Positions 7,823-15,448 are shown, numbered from the stretch's first letter. The stretch is 33,362 nucleotides of DNA from an uncultured Bacteriovorax sp. (GCA_946480715.1 CAMLKK010000032.1:1-33362), one strand, 5' to 3'. The notes: generated from the letters alone by a model not told the origin. Translations and numbers: made by a program.

Positions 7823-8113
7823 ATGAAAACAACTTTTGATGCCCCATGGATGATTGAATTAATAAAAAAAGCAGCGATGTCAGATAACTTCTTGCAGAAA
7901 AAGCCAGAATTAAGCGAGTTACTTTTGAGAGAACTCCCCAAATGCAAGCTTGTGGCCTCTGATTCAAACGATAAAATTGTAAGCTTCAAATTTGTGAGCG
8001 ATCAGGCATGGCACTTCAAAAAGAGTATCAATATCTCGGGAGATGAAGCAGATCTCTTTATCGATCTCATGCAAGATGATTCAATTGGTGGGATCGAAAT
8101 TCGTTACCGCTAG
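7823..8113 (+). CDS. Hypothetical protein, 96 aa
   Basis: Not recognised. 96 residues, soluble, starting MKTTFDAPWMIELIKKAAMS. A helical N-terminal half is followed by two strand-like segments (KIVSFKFVSDQAW, IGGIEIRYR), and there is no signal peptide or membrane helix. The ribosome site is poor, with only AAGAGA about 15 bases upstream. The stop TAG is followed in the same frame by a long stop-free stretch (8114-8425). It may be an intact small gene or the first half of a gene broken by one stop codon. Confidence 0.5.
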   Translation: MKTTFDAPWMIELIKKAAMSDNFLQKKPELSELLLRELPKCKLVASDSNDKIVSFKFVSDQAWHFKKSINISGDEADLFIDLMQDDSIGGIEIRYR

Positions 8114-8425
8114 GTTAATCCTGTCACGAATTTTAGGCTACACTTAAACTGTTCTAAAATAGGTTGTGGGGCTCAGGCTTTAGGAACTATTGATGATATT
8201 GTTGCTGATGTCATGAAGAATGGTCCCTTTGATGATAAATGGCAGATTGAAGTTGTTAATCCAAATCCGTTCCATCAAAATATTAATGCAACATCTTCTA
8301 ATCCTAATGATCCAATTTTAACTATTGATCATTGGGCAAACAGTTTAAACCATAGGTTAAAATATGATCGCAGTAAGAGTATTTTTATATGTTTCCATCC
8401 CTCTTTTAATTTTAAGTGCACTTAA
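8114..8425 (+). pseudogene. Open frame without a credible start; likely gene remnant
   Basis: Directly after the TAG at 8111-8113 the same frame stays open for 103 codons. It reads VNPVTNFRLHLNCSKIGCG, ALGTIDDIVADVMKNGPFDDKW, then an Asn/Pro-rich part and TIDHWANSLNHRLKYDRSK. The first ATG (8213) has no ribosome site. The composition looks like real protein, and it ends overlapping the start of a small membrane protein gene at 8364. A C-terminal piece of a lost secreted or toxin-like protein is one reading, and an in-frame stop in a longer gene with 7823-8113 is another. I do not recognise the domain. Confidence 0.4.
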
Positions 8426-8747
8426 AGGAGGAGGTTTGTCAGCTGATTACCTTGAAATGGTAATTTACATAATTCCTTTTTCAATTCTTTTAGCTGCAGT
8501 TGTAGGAGTGGCTAAAAAAGACCTTCAGACGATTAATAATCGCGTTTTAAACATTTTTTTAGTTGGATTGATAGGGATATGGGGAATAGTCTCCAGTCTA
8601 TATCTATTCGGCGAAAAAAGTATATGTGCAGGATTTGACTCTTGTGAGTTTTTAACAGTTCCTAAAATTTTAACGTCCTTTTTAATTAGTTTCATTCCTA
8701 TCGCTGGCTTAAAATTTTCGAGAAAATCCAAAGCTAAAAATGACTAG
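8364..8747 (+). CDS. Small four-helix membrane protein, unknown function
   Basis: 127 residues with four predicted membrane helices: about 3-20, 29-52, 61-85 and 100-119. The C-terminal tail is basic (KFSRKSKAKND), which suggests it stays in the cytoplasm. The start overlaps the upstream remnant frame. The stop overlaps the start of a 35-residue ORF (ATG at 8740), a sign of translational coupling. Small multi-helix membrane proteins downstream of toxin-like C-termini are often immunity proteins, but nothing in the sequence proves this. Base composition is more A+T-rich than in the flanking core genes. Confidence 0.55.
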   Translation: MIAVRVFLYVSIPLLILSALKGGGLSADYLEMVIYIIPFSILLAAVVGVAKKDLQTINNRVLNIFLVGLIGIWGIVSSLYLFGEKSICAGFDSCEFLTVPKILTSFLISFIPIAGLKFSRKSKAKND

Positions 8748-8847
8748 ATATAAAATGCTCTTAACGATTTTTACAATTTCAATGGCGCCTCTGTTAGTAA
8801 TTTGGGTTTTAAGAAAATGTATAAAAAAATCAGATGAATCAATCTAA
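8740..8847 (+). CDS. Possible 35-aa single-helix membrane peptide
   Basis: The ATG overlaps the stop of the preceding membrane protein by 8 bases. The product is a basic N-terminus (MTRYK), one hydrophobic helix (MLLTIFTISMAPLLVIWVL) and a basic tail (RKCIKKSDESI). The overlap and membrane topology make translation plausible, but the length is within chance range for an A+T-rich stretch. Confidence 0.3.
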   Translation: MTRYKMLLTIFTISMAPLLVIWVLRKCIKKSDESI

Positions 8848-9000
8848 CATATTTGATTTCAAAGCAGATGTAGATAGGCAATTTGCTCATCTCGAAGTAC
8901 TAGAATTTCAAGTTATGTTATGAAATGCTTTAAAACGTCCGTGACAACAAAGGACCAAATAAATTTGAGTATGAAAAAGTTAAATGAGTGGTTTTGTTAA
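8834..9000 (+). other. Two overlapping mini-ORFs, perhaps a frameshifted remnant
   Basis: Frame 8834-8923 encodes MNQSNIFDFKADVDRQFAHL and nine more residues. It overlaps 8920-9000 (ATGA-type overlap), which encodes MKCFKTSVTTKDQINLSMKK and six more residues. Together with the 8740 ORF they form a chain of overlapping short frames, as expected either from coupled micro-genes or from one decayed gene. The last one runs antisense into the 3' end of the neighbouring secreted protein gene. No family is recognisable. Confidence 0.2.
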
Positions 9001-9627
9001 ATCAATTTTCAAACTCTGCTCGTCCCAATTAGGATAGTCGTCTTCACCTTCGCATTGAGCGAAACTGTAGTATGTCGTGAAGCCGAACTTCACACTGTCT
9101 TCGCTGCCGATGAGTGGAAGTGTTGATCTCGCCACCTCAAACTCGATGACATTACCCTGGACTTTGTATTTTACGCCTTCCGATCTCACCAGGCCCTGAT
9201 CATTCGAGCAATCGCTCGTCAGACAGTCTTGAGTGCTTACAATGTTTTTTTCACGTCCAGAATAAACATCTGCATTGAAGGAAACAAAAACTCTGTTCGT
9301 CGCAAAGAAATCAGGCCAAGCGACCGAGTGCGGATCATAAGGACGGTAGCCCACGCTTTTACTTGGAGTAGCGCCGACCCAAAAATAATATTCTCTATAG
9401 CCCGGTCTCTTTCCAATCTCTTTAGTCATTTGCATTTTAACTTTCAATACTGATTCCAGAATTTCAACTTCAACCGAAGCAATATCCGTCGCAGGATCCT
9501 GGCAAAAATTATTGATGTTATGGTGAACATCTTTAATCGTATCGTTTTCCCTTACAAGAATATTTTCACTCGAAGCAAGTGAAGCAAATGATGAGACGAG
9601 CACAATGATGAAGACTAATGATTTCAT
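8980..9627 (-). CDS. Secreted protein of unknown function, beta-rich
   Basis: 215 residues with a Sec signal peptide (MKSLVFIIVLVSSFASLASS, cleavage near residue 19-20). The mature part looks like a single beta-sandwich domain: alternating strands such as VEVEILESVLKVKMQMT, YREYYFWVGATPS, RVFVSFNADVY, NVIEFEVARSTLP and SVKFGFTTYYSFA. Four cysteines (NFCQD, QDCLTSDCS, AQCEGEDD) may pair as disulfides. The layout (strands plus an IEFEVARSTLPL-like turn) resembles carbohydrate-binding or DOMON-like sandwiches, but I cannot name the family. ATG has an AAGG site 6 bases upstream. No operon partner is evident. Confidence 0.6.
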   Translation of the reverse strand: MKSLVFIIVLVSSFASLASSENILVRENDTIKDVHHNINNFCQDPATDIASVEVEILESVLKVKMQMTKEIGKRPGYREYYFWVGATPSKSVGYRPYDPHSVAWPDFFATNRVFVSFNADVYSGREKNIVSTQDCLTSDCSNDQGLVRSEGVKYKVQGNVIEFEVARSTLPLIGSEDSVKFGFTTYYSFAQCEGEDDYPNWDEQSLKIDLTKPLI

Positions 9628-9865
9628 AACGACCTTGGCGGTTAAATAATTCAGAAGTCTAAATTATCATGAAGCCAGAGGAAGTGATGGAGACTTTGAA
9701 AACTCTATAATTTTTACCTTGAAGCCAAATATTACAGGCGGATTTTTAGTTAGGTTAACGTCATAATTATGAGCAAGACACACCTTCCTGACAAAACGTT
9801 AACCCAATTCCAAAAAAGTAACACCCAATTGTTCTGCCGATTGTGTAACTAATAATACACTTATT

Positions 9866-10120
9866 ATGGCCGTGATTGGTAATGTTGCACCTGGATCACC
9901 CTTTGGCGCTTCTGCGCCAAATGGTGCTTTATCATACTATGCATCAAATGGATGGTTTCAAGGTGATCATCCTTCTGCAGAAATCAATCTTAATAATATA
10001 AAATCAATTTTCGGTAGCAGCGCAACTTTTACCGGAAAAATTTTAGTTTGCCAGACCAAAGTTGGAGTAGATGGTATAATAACAATTAATCCAACGTGGA
10101 CTGTTGTAAATGGAGACTAG
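9866..10120 (+). CDS. Orphan 84-aa frame, probably the 3' part of a broken gene
   Basis: The frame is open from 9803 (after TAA at 9800-9802). The first ATG, at 9866, lacks a ribosome site, and residues before it (PNCSADCVTNNT) also look protein-like. The visible product is Gly/Ala/Asn-rich and beta-like (GNVAPGSPFGASAPNGALS, FTGKILVCQTKVGVDGI, NPTWTVVNGD), as in secreted or surface proteins, but no signal peptide is present. The 5' end is therefore probably lost. It ends one base before the start of the next secreted protein gene. Confidence 0.4.
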   Translation: MAVIGNVAPGSPFGASAPNGALSYYASNGWFQGDHPSAEINLNNIKSIFGSSATFTGKILVCQTKVGVDGIITINPTWTVVNGD

Positions 10121-10121
10121 T

Positions 10122-10697
10122 ATGAAAAATATTTTTTTCATTTTTATAGTGTTATTCTTTAATGCGGAAGTACACGCATGTAAACGAGATGAACGAGAAG
10201 TTCAACGTTTGAAAAGAACGCCAGACTCAGCGAAGGAAGTTTTTATTGGGAAAATTATTCCGGGAGAAACCTATCCTCGCTTTGATATTTTTTGGCCACA
10301 TAAATATAACTATATTACTTTAGAAGATTGTGGTCTACCTATGAACATTGAAACTAATAAGACATATGTATACCTTTATCAATTAGAGAGACCTATCCAT
10401 AAGTTGCGCTCTTTAGAATTCACAGATGGTGTATTCTTTGAGCTTGAAAAAGAAGTCCCCAAAGTCCTTGATATTCTGGCCAGTAAACTAGTGGTGAATA
10501 AATCGGAACCCAACATTTTTTGGAGATATTGCAAGAAGGATTCTGAATGCAGAACTATTAAAAATAGTTGTGGGAAAGAAGAAAGTTTTAGTGCTAAGTA
10601 TGCAAATAATGCCATTGAATTCTATTCCCAGAATCAAAATAAAAAATGCGTGAATGTAAAACCAAAGAACAAATGTGTTAATTATTTCTGCGAGTAA
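10122..10697 (+). CDS. Secreted cysteine-rich protein, unknown
   Basis: 191 residues from the ATG at 10122, chosen because GGAG lies 7 bases upstream and the product then starts with a clean signal peptide (MKNIFFIFIVLFFNAEVHA, cleavage before Cys-Lys). VHAC is a poor lipobox, so Sec processing to a soluble protein is more likely. The C-terminal third has a cluster of cysteines (YCKKDSECRTIKNSCG, KKCVNVKPKNKCVNYFCE), suggesting a disulfide-bonded module. No family recognised. It directly follows the orphan frame, whose last codons supply the ribosome site. A+T-rich like the rest of the islet. Confidence 0.6.
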   Translation: MKNIFFIFIVLFFNAEVHACKRDEREVQRLKRTPDSAKEVFIGKIIPGETYPRFDIFWPHKYNYITLEDCGLPMNIETNKTYVYLYQLERPIHKLRSLEFTDGVFFELEKEVPKVLDILASKLVVNKSEPNIFWRYCKKDSECRTIKNSCGKEESFSAKYANNAIEFYSQNQNKKCVNVKPKNKCVNYFCE

Positions 10698-10947
10698 TTT
10701 TTTAATCTTACTTACATGCTCTAGTGAGTTGGTGGAAGGAAAGAGAACTGTCAGTCGAAGCTTTTACATTTAATTTCTATTCATCCACTTACAAATAAAT
10801 TCGTAATTGAGTTAGAGGCTTTCCAAAAGAAAAATCAACATAGAGAGAGATTCTAAACCAGAAAACCTTTCTTATAAGGCAGAAAAATTCGAAGATAAGA
10901 ATTATCAATATTAATCAAAATATTTCAGAATAACTGATTAACAATGT

Positions 10948-12096
10948 TTACCTAGAATTCTCCACACAAGCAAACAACTTCTCTAAATTAGACCCAGTAG
11001 AATTTTGAAACGGCCCAAAGTGATTATAAGCGCGCCCCGCTTGAAAGTGTGGAGTCACACAACGCTGTTCATGGGCTTTCAATTTTCCATTTACAAGATT
11101 CAATGGGTGAGTCGCTGACGTCTTCGTTGTATTAACTTGAATTGCGAATGTCTGAACCACTTTGTGGATCCCGCAGAAAGCATTAAACGCCTGTAGCGAG
11201 CTTCCGAGGATTTTTACGAGTTCTGATTGCGATGCTTTTTCATTCACGAGACACGCCGGTTTAGAAGCGTTGAGTGCGTTCCAGGCTTTTAAACATGGAC
11301 GAATGTTTCCAGATGAGTTCGGTGTGAATTGGAACATTCCGATGTTTAAGCGTGATGCTGAGTCTTGAGCTGGATCATCATAAAATTTTACGCCCGCTGG
11401 TTTTCTGTATCCTGCTGGGGCCACGCGGTTAGCGACATTGTTTGATGAAGATGAGTCTGCTGTTGAAAGTGATTCTGTGTAAGCTAGACATGAAAAGAGG
11501 CGAGTCCACTCTGCTTGCAATTCTACTTTTGCTTCGCGATCTCCTTCGAGTACTTGTGCGCGAAGTGTGTTGATCGTTGTGGCGAATCTGTTCAGGCGAT
11601 CAATGGTCGATTCAGAAGGAACTTTGTTCATTGTCGCTGAAAGTGAATCGTAGCTCACTTTGCAAAGTGGGTGACGAATAAGTGATGTTGGAAAATAGTT
11701 TGCATCACTCGATGGAGTTCCATAAGAGCTGCCAATCATTCCCACCATCGCAGGAACATCAGAGAGAAGTTCACTTGCATAGTAGCTGATTTGATCCGCG
11801 AATGTATCATTATTTTCTGCGCTACATTTATCTACTGTATCTGGATTAATCGTTTCGCGTTTTTCAGTCAGCTCGCTTCCACGAACTGATTGATCAACAT
11901 CGGGGCCAACAACTGAAGCCGTCTCACGGTATGCACCTGCATCGATGTGTTCACCGAAATCTAAAGTTGGTTTGCTCACAACTGGAGTGGGTGTTGGGGC
12001 AGGATTAGGTTCAGAAGGCAGATCAGGTCTTTTTGATCCACGCGCATGAGCTGAAGTTGATAGAATAAAAACGAAGATTATGAGTAGTGATTTCAT
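10948..12096 (-). CDS. Secreted lytic-transglycosylase-like protein
   Basis: 382 residues: a signal peptide (about 1-18), a Pro-rich linker (26-40), a helical region, and a C-terminal domain with three motifs in the order seen in SLT-type transglycosylases. These are YTES (Glu208, the expected catalytic acid), NIGMFQF (251-257, matching the G-L-M-Q block) and RAYNHFGP (355-362, matching the A-Y-N-x-G block). These enzymes cleave the MurNAc-GlcNAc bond of peptidoglycan. The spacing is longer than in Slt70 and the motifs are imperfect, so this is a divergent member at best. Several Cys residues fit an extracytoplasmic location. Its start codon lies in a perfect hairpin. In a predatory bacterium it could act on prey or on its own wall. 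Confidence 0.55.
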   Translation of the reverse strand: MKSLLIIFVFILSTSAHARGSKRPDLPSEPNPAPTPTPVVSKPTLDFGEHIDAGAYRETASVVGPDVDQSVRGSELTEKRETINPDTVDKCSAENNDTFADQISYYASELLSDVPAMVGMIGSSYGTPSSDANYFPTSLIRHPLCKVSYDSLSATMNKVPSESTIDRLNRFATTINTLRAQVLEGDREAKVELQAEWTRLFSCLAYTESLSTADSSSSNNVANRVAPAGYRKPAGVKFYDDPAQDSASRLNIGMFQFTPNSSGNIRPCLKAWNALNASKPACLVNEKASQSELVKILGSSLQAFNAFCGIHKVVQTFAIQVNTTKTSATHPLNLVNGKLKAHEQRCVTPHFQAGRAYNHFGPFQNSTGSNLEKLFACVENSR

Positions 12097-12123
12097 TCCT
12101 CCTGAATCGGAATTCAGGAGGAA
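12096..12123 (-). promoter_or_regulatory. Perfect hairpin masking the ribosome site of the transglycosylase-like gene
   Basis: On the minus strand TTCCTCCTGAAT (12123 to 12112) pairs perfectly with ATTCAGGAGGAA (12107 to 12096) around a UCCG tetraloop of the UNCG type. The 3' arm contains the AGGAGG ribosome site and the first base of the ATG. The AGGAGG-to-ATG gap is only one base, unusually short. It lies 8 bases beyond the stop codon of the upstream ABC ATPase gene on the same strand. No T-run follows, so it is not a standard terminator. Confidence 0.6.
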
Positions 12124-12131
12124 AAATTAAA

Positions 12132-12875
12132 TTAAAGTTTGCGAAGAAAATCGATCGTGCGTTTCTCGCGAGGATTGCCAAAAAGATCTAGTGGAGCACC
12201 CTGCTCAACTATTAACCCCTGATCCATAAAGATCACGCGATCAGAAACTTCGCGGGCAAAGTCCATTTCGTGTGTGACCACCATCATTGTCATTCCACTC
12301 TGAGCGAGATCTTTCATAACTTTGAGAACTTCACCCACAAGTTCTGGATCAAGCGCAGAAGTCGCTTCATCAAAAAGCATCACTTCCGGTTGCATGGCCA
12401 GAGCGCGAGCGATGGCAACACGCTGTTGCTGTCCGCCTGAGAGATCGCGAGGGAAGGCTTGCGCTTTTTCAGAAAGACCGACTTTTTTTAACAACTCGAG
12501 TGCCTCTTCACGAGCTGCCGTTTTGTCTTTTTTCAAAACTAGACGAGGGGCCAGTGTGATGTTGTCGAGAACATTAAGATGCGGGAATAGGTTGAAGTTT
12601 TGAAAAACCATTCCCATTTTCGCGCGATAGTGATCAAGATCGCATTCAGGCATTGTGCTTTTTTGAACAACACCTTTAAAAAGAATGTCTCCACCTGTCG
12701 GTGTTTCTAAAAAATTAAGACAGCGAAGAAGTGTTGATTTACCAGAGCCCGAGGGCCCGATGATGACGACAACTTCACCTTTCGTAATTGTTGTTGAAAT
12801 ATCTTTTAGAACTTGGTTTGCGCCAAATGATTTTGAGAGATTTTTTAATTCGACGATGACTTCATTGCCTTTCAT
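12132..12875 (-). CDS. Polar amino acid ABC importer, ATP-binding subunit
   Basis: 247-residue ABC ATPase of the GlnQ/HisP type. Walker A is GPSGSGKST (40-48), the signature [10 protein letters not shown] (145-154), Walker B VMLFDE (165-170) and the switch His lies in VVTHEMDFA. It powers uptake of a polar amino acid from the periplasm. The start codon overlaps the permease stop (TAATG) and sits behind a GGAGGTG ribosome site, so translation is coupled. It is last in the operon binding protein-permease-ATPase. The amino acid cannot be named from the sequence; Gln, Glu/Asp, Arg and Cys importers all look like this. Confidence 0.93.
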   Translation of the reverse strand: MKGNEVIVELKNLSKSFGANQVLKDISTTITKGEVVVIIGPSGSGKSTLLRCLNFLETPTGGDILFKGVVQKSTMPECDLDHYRAKMGMVFQNFNLFPHLNVLDNITLAPRLVLKKDKTAAREEALELLKKVGLSEKAQAFPRDLSGGQQQRVAIARALAMQPEVMLFDEATSALDPELVGEVLKVMKDLAQSGMTMMVVTHEMDFAREVSDRVIFMDQGLIVEQGAPLDLFGNPREKRTIDFLRKL

Positions 12876-13570
12876 TACACACCTCCGCGACGTTCAAGAC
12901 GGCGTTCAAAAGTCGACGCAATAAAAGAGAGCACCATCACGATGATGAGATAGCCGAGGGCCGCCCAAAAATAAACTTCCCATACGCGAAGATATTTTGC
13001 TCCGATTCTTTGAGTAACATAGAGAAGTTCACCGAGAGAAATGACAGAGACAAGTGATGTTTCTTTTGTGAGCGCTGAGAGTTCATTCACGACAGGTGGA
13101 ATAATTCGGCGATACGTTTGCGGGATTATAACTCTCGTCATTGTTTCGTGTGGAGAAAGCCCAAGTGCACGTGCCGCTTCCGTTTGTCCTTTGGGAATAG
13201 AGAGAATTCCCGCGCGATAAATTTCTGCTAAATAAGCAGCGCTATTTAATGTGAGCGCTAAAACACCAGCGGAAAAGGAATCAAGTACAAATGTACTTCC
13301 ATAACTTTCAAGCAGAGTGGGTAGAGCAAAATAGACAAAAAGAATTTGCAGCAAAAGCGGCGTTCCTCTGAATAACGTCACATAAAGAACGGCCAGCCAG
13401 CTTAAAATTTTTATTTTTGATAATCGCAGAAGAGCGATGACCATTCCGAGAATGAGTCCAAAGAATCCGCTGACAAATGTGAGTTTGAGTGTGATGGCCA
13501 TTCCTTCGAGTAAACGAGGAAGAATGACCATCTTAGAAAACGCTATAAATCCTAATTCAGAAGCGTCCAT
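12875..13570 (-). CDS. Polar amino acid ABC importer, permease subunit
   Basis: 231 residues with about five membrane helices and the cytoplasmic EAA loop that docks on the ATPase ([21 protein letters not shown], around 133-152). N-terminal [20 protein letters not shown] is typical of the HisMQ/GlnP family. Only one permease gene is present, so the transporter probably uses a homodimer. It starts 4 bases after the stop of the binding-protein gene, and its stop overlaps the ATPase start, so the three subunits are co-translated. Confidence 0.92.
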   Translation of the reverse strand: MDASELGFIAFSKMVILPRLLEGMAITLKLTFVSGFFGLILGMVIALLRLSKIKILSWLAVLYVTLFRGTPLLLQILFVYFALPTLLESYGSTFVLDSFSAGVLALTLNSAAYLAEIYRAGILSIPKGQTEAARALGLSPHETMTRVIIPQTYRRIIPPVVNELSALTKETSLVSVISLGELLYVTQRIGAKYLRVWEVYFWAALGYLIIVMVLSFIASTFERRLERRGGV

Positions 13571-13574
13571 CTAA

Positions 13575-14345
13575 TTAAAGCTTTGGTTCAGTTTTAAGCC
13601 ATTGCTTATAAACTTTTGAGTAAGCACCATTTGCTTTAATTGTTTTCAGTGCCTCTTCAAGCGCTTTAAAAAGTTTTGTATCTGTTTTTTTAACAGCGAT
13701 ACCAATAGGCTCCGGCTTAATGGCATTACCAGAAACTTTGAATGTCTTAGCATCAAGACCAGCATAGTAGCGACCTACAGCTTCGTCTGTGACGATAACG
13801 TCTGCTTGATTTGCTTTTAGTGCAGAAAACGTTTCAGTTGCACCCGGGAATGTTTTAATTTCTTTGATTTTTACACCTGATTTTTGAATCGCTTCAACAG
13901 CGGAAAAAGAAGTTGTATCAACTTGGACAGCAACTGTTCTTCCCGCGAGATCTTTATCAGTTAAAACTGTTTTCCCATTTGTCTTCACAACAAAAACTTG
14001 TCCCATTGTTAGGTAGGGAACAAAATTTACTTGGGCAGAACGTTCTGGAGTAATGTTCATAGAAGACATGATGACATCGTAACGATTCGATTGAAGACCT
14101 GCGAGAATTCCATCCCACGGCATAACAACGAAGTCAGCTTGAACACCTAAAACTTTTGCAAGTTCGCGAGCAAGATCAACATCTAGTCCGATGATTTTTC
14201 CATCGAGTGATTCAAATTCCATTGGAGGATAAGTCGTATCAACGGCCACTCTTAATTTACCGGTCTTTTTAACAGCATCGAGATCCGCGCTGAATGCACC
14301 TAAACTCACTAATAGCGTGATTAAAAAAGTCCATGACTTGAACAT
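13575..14345 (-). CDS. Polar amino acid ABC importer, periplasmic binding protein
   Basis: 256 residues, signal peptide MFKSWTFLITLLVSLGAFSA, then the family-3 solute-binding fold: GKLRVAVDTTYPPMEFES at the N-terminus of the mature protein, GLDVDLARELAKVLG, and MPWDGILAGLQSNRYDVIMSSMNITPER with the usual Arg that grips the substrate carboxylate. A later SALKANQADVIVTDEAVGRYY contacts the amino group side. It captures the amino acid in the periplasm and delivers it to the permease. It is the first gene of the operon, with an AGGAG ribosome site. The upstream gap to apaG (71 bases) probably holds the promoter. Confidence 0.92.
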   Translation of the reverse strand: MFKSWTFLITLLVSLGAFSADLDAVKKTGKLRVAVDTTYPPMEFESLDGKIIGLDVDLARELAKVLGVQADFVVMPWDGILAGLQSNRYDVIMSSMNITPERSAQVNFVPYLTMGQVFVVKTNGKTVLTDKDLAGRTVAVQVDTTSFSAVEAIQKSGVKIKEIKTFPGATETFSALKANQADVIVTDEAVGRYYAGLDAKTFKVSGNAIKPEPIGIAVKKTDTKLFKALEEALKTIKANGAYSKVYKQWLKTEPKL

Positions 14346-14416
14346 AGATGTGTCTCCTAAATAAACTTTGAGTTCATTAATGGTGACAATTAAAAGATGA
14401 GCTGAAAAGTAAAATC

Positions 14417-14851
14417 TTACTGAATCAGGTGGTCTTTATTCATTCCCATTGGTGGGCGAAAGAAAAAGACAGGAACATTGACCCAAAAGCGATTTCCGAA
14501 TTCATCGATCATTTGGTATTTGCCGCGCATGTTTCCATACGGCGAGTGAAGAGGACAGAAGCTTGTGTATTCGAAATGTTCACCTGGAGCGATCATCGGT
14601 TGTTCACCTACAACTCCAGAACCTTGAACGTCGTATGTTTTTCCGTTTCCATCTTTGATTTTCCAGTGACGGTGAATCACGCGACAGCTTGATTCGCTGT
14701 GATTCGTGATACGGATTTTGTAAGCATAAAAATACTGATTGTTTTCCGGGCTTGAACGCTCAGGAACGTAGTGCGGGAACACTTCAATCAAGATATCTGA
14801 AGTTGATTCAAAATAATATTCTTTAGGCTCAATCTGACTAGTTGGTTCCAT
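14417..14851 (-). CDS. apaG: ApaG protein
   Basis: 144 residues, a single fibronectin-III-like ApaG domain: Tyr/Phe-rich beta strands (FYAYKIRITNHS), the block CRVIHRHWKIKDGNG, GSGVVGEQPMIAPGE with the Gly-rich G-x-G-V-V-G-E-Q-P motif, and FEYTSFCPL then MRGKYQM at the end. The family is linked to cobalt and magnesium handling and to diadenosine polyphosphate metabolism, but its biochemical role is not settled. ATG at 14851 is chosen over 14950 because AAGGGA lies just upstream, the length then matches the family, and residues before it are not ApaG-like. It stands alone between the importer and the HiPIP gene. Confidence 0.95.
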   Translation of the reverse strand: MEPTSQIEPKEYYFESTSDILIEVFPHYVPERSSPENNQYFYAYKIRITNHSESSCRVIHRHWKIKDGNGKTYDVQGSGVVGEQPMIAPGEHFEYTSFCPLHSPYGNMRGKYQMIDEFGNRFWVNVPVFFFRPPMGMNKDHLIQ

Positions 14852-15017
14852 GGGTCCCTTAAAGCGAAAATCTCTCAATAAATGTGGCCTCGGTTTACCA
14901 AAAGAAACGCAGATTTGAAAGCCCGATGGCCTGAGAGGAGCATTCTTCATGTGCCTTACAGTTTGAAGGCCCGAACACTTGTTAGGTTCTAAGTAACTAA
15001 AATGACTGACATTTTCC

Positions 15018-15052
15018 TGATGTAGATCATGGACTTAAGGTTATTTTATGTT
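15018..15052 (+). promoter_or_regulatory. Possible FNR/CRP-type site and promoter of the HiPIP gene
   Basis: TGATGTAGATCA (15018-15029) is an inverted repeat matching the core of the FNR/CRP consensus (TGAT-N4-ATCA). A TATGTT -10-like box follows at 15047-15052. If transcription begins near 15059 the site is centred near -36, not the classic -41.5, so it could repress or act from an alternative start. The HiPIP role in electron transfer makes oxygen- or energy-linked control sensible, but this is inference. Confidence 0.3.
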
Positions 15053-15092
15053 AGTCTCATTCCCAGGTAACAATAATTTTCTGGAGATAACC

Positions 15093-15440
15093 ATGGAAGA
15101 AAAAAATCTTAATCGTCGCGCATTCTTTAAATTCGCTGTGGCAGCAGGGGCCCTCGTTCCATTTCTAGCTAAATCATCAAACGCAGTAGCAGCTGGATGT
15201 CCAGCAGCAGCTCCAGCTGGTAAATCAGCAGCTGAGCCAGGTGTTGGTATGGCAAAAAGCTTAGACTACGTTGTGGCAGCAGAAACATCTAAAAACGCAA
15301 AATACGCTAAAGGCCAAAATTGCGGAAACTGTAAGTACTATAACGACAAAAAAGCAGAAGGCGGATTCGCTCCTTGTACAATGATGGGAATGAAATACGT
15401 TACAAACTGTGGCTGGTGTAAGTCTTACCTTAAAAAGTAA
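15093..15440 (+). CDS. High-potential iron-sulfur protein (HiPIP), Tat-exported
   Basis: 115 residues. The N-terminus carries a twin-arginine signal (NRRAFFKF, then a hydrophobic Ala-rich stretch and an AxA-like site near residue 34), so the protein is folded with its cluster and exported by Tat. The mature part has the HiPIP ligand pattern Cys77-x2-Cys80, Cys95 and Cys109 (in GWCKSY), which hold a [4Fe-4S] cluster. Cys106 and Cys36 are extra. HiPIPs carry electrons in the periplasm between the bc1 complex and terminal oxidases or reaction centres. ATG at 15093 is chosen for its GGAGAT site and because it puts the twin arginines at residues 8-9. It is followed by its own terminator. Confidence 0.93.
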   Translation: MEEKNLNRRAFFKFAVAAGALVPFLAKSSNAVAAGCPAAAPAGKSAAEPGVGMAKSLDYVVAAETSKNAKYAKGQNCGNCKYYNDKKAEGGFAPCTMMGMKYVTNCGWCKSYLKK

Positions 15441-15448
15441 TCCTGAAT

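Noticed and set aside
14852..14950. 33-residue N-terminal extension of ApaG
   Set aside because: ATG at 14851 has an AAGGGA site and gives the usual ApaG length; the extension is not ApaG-like.
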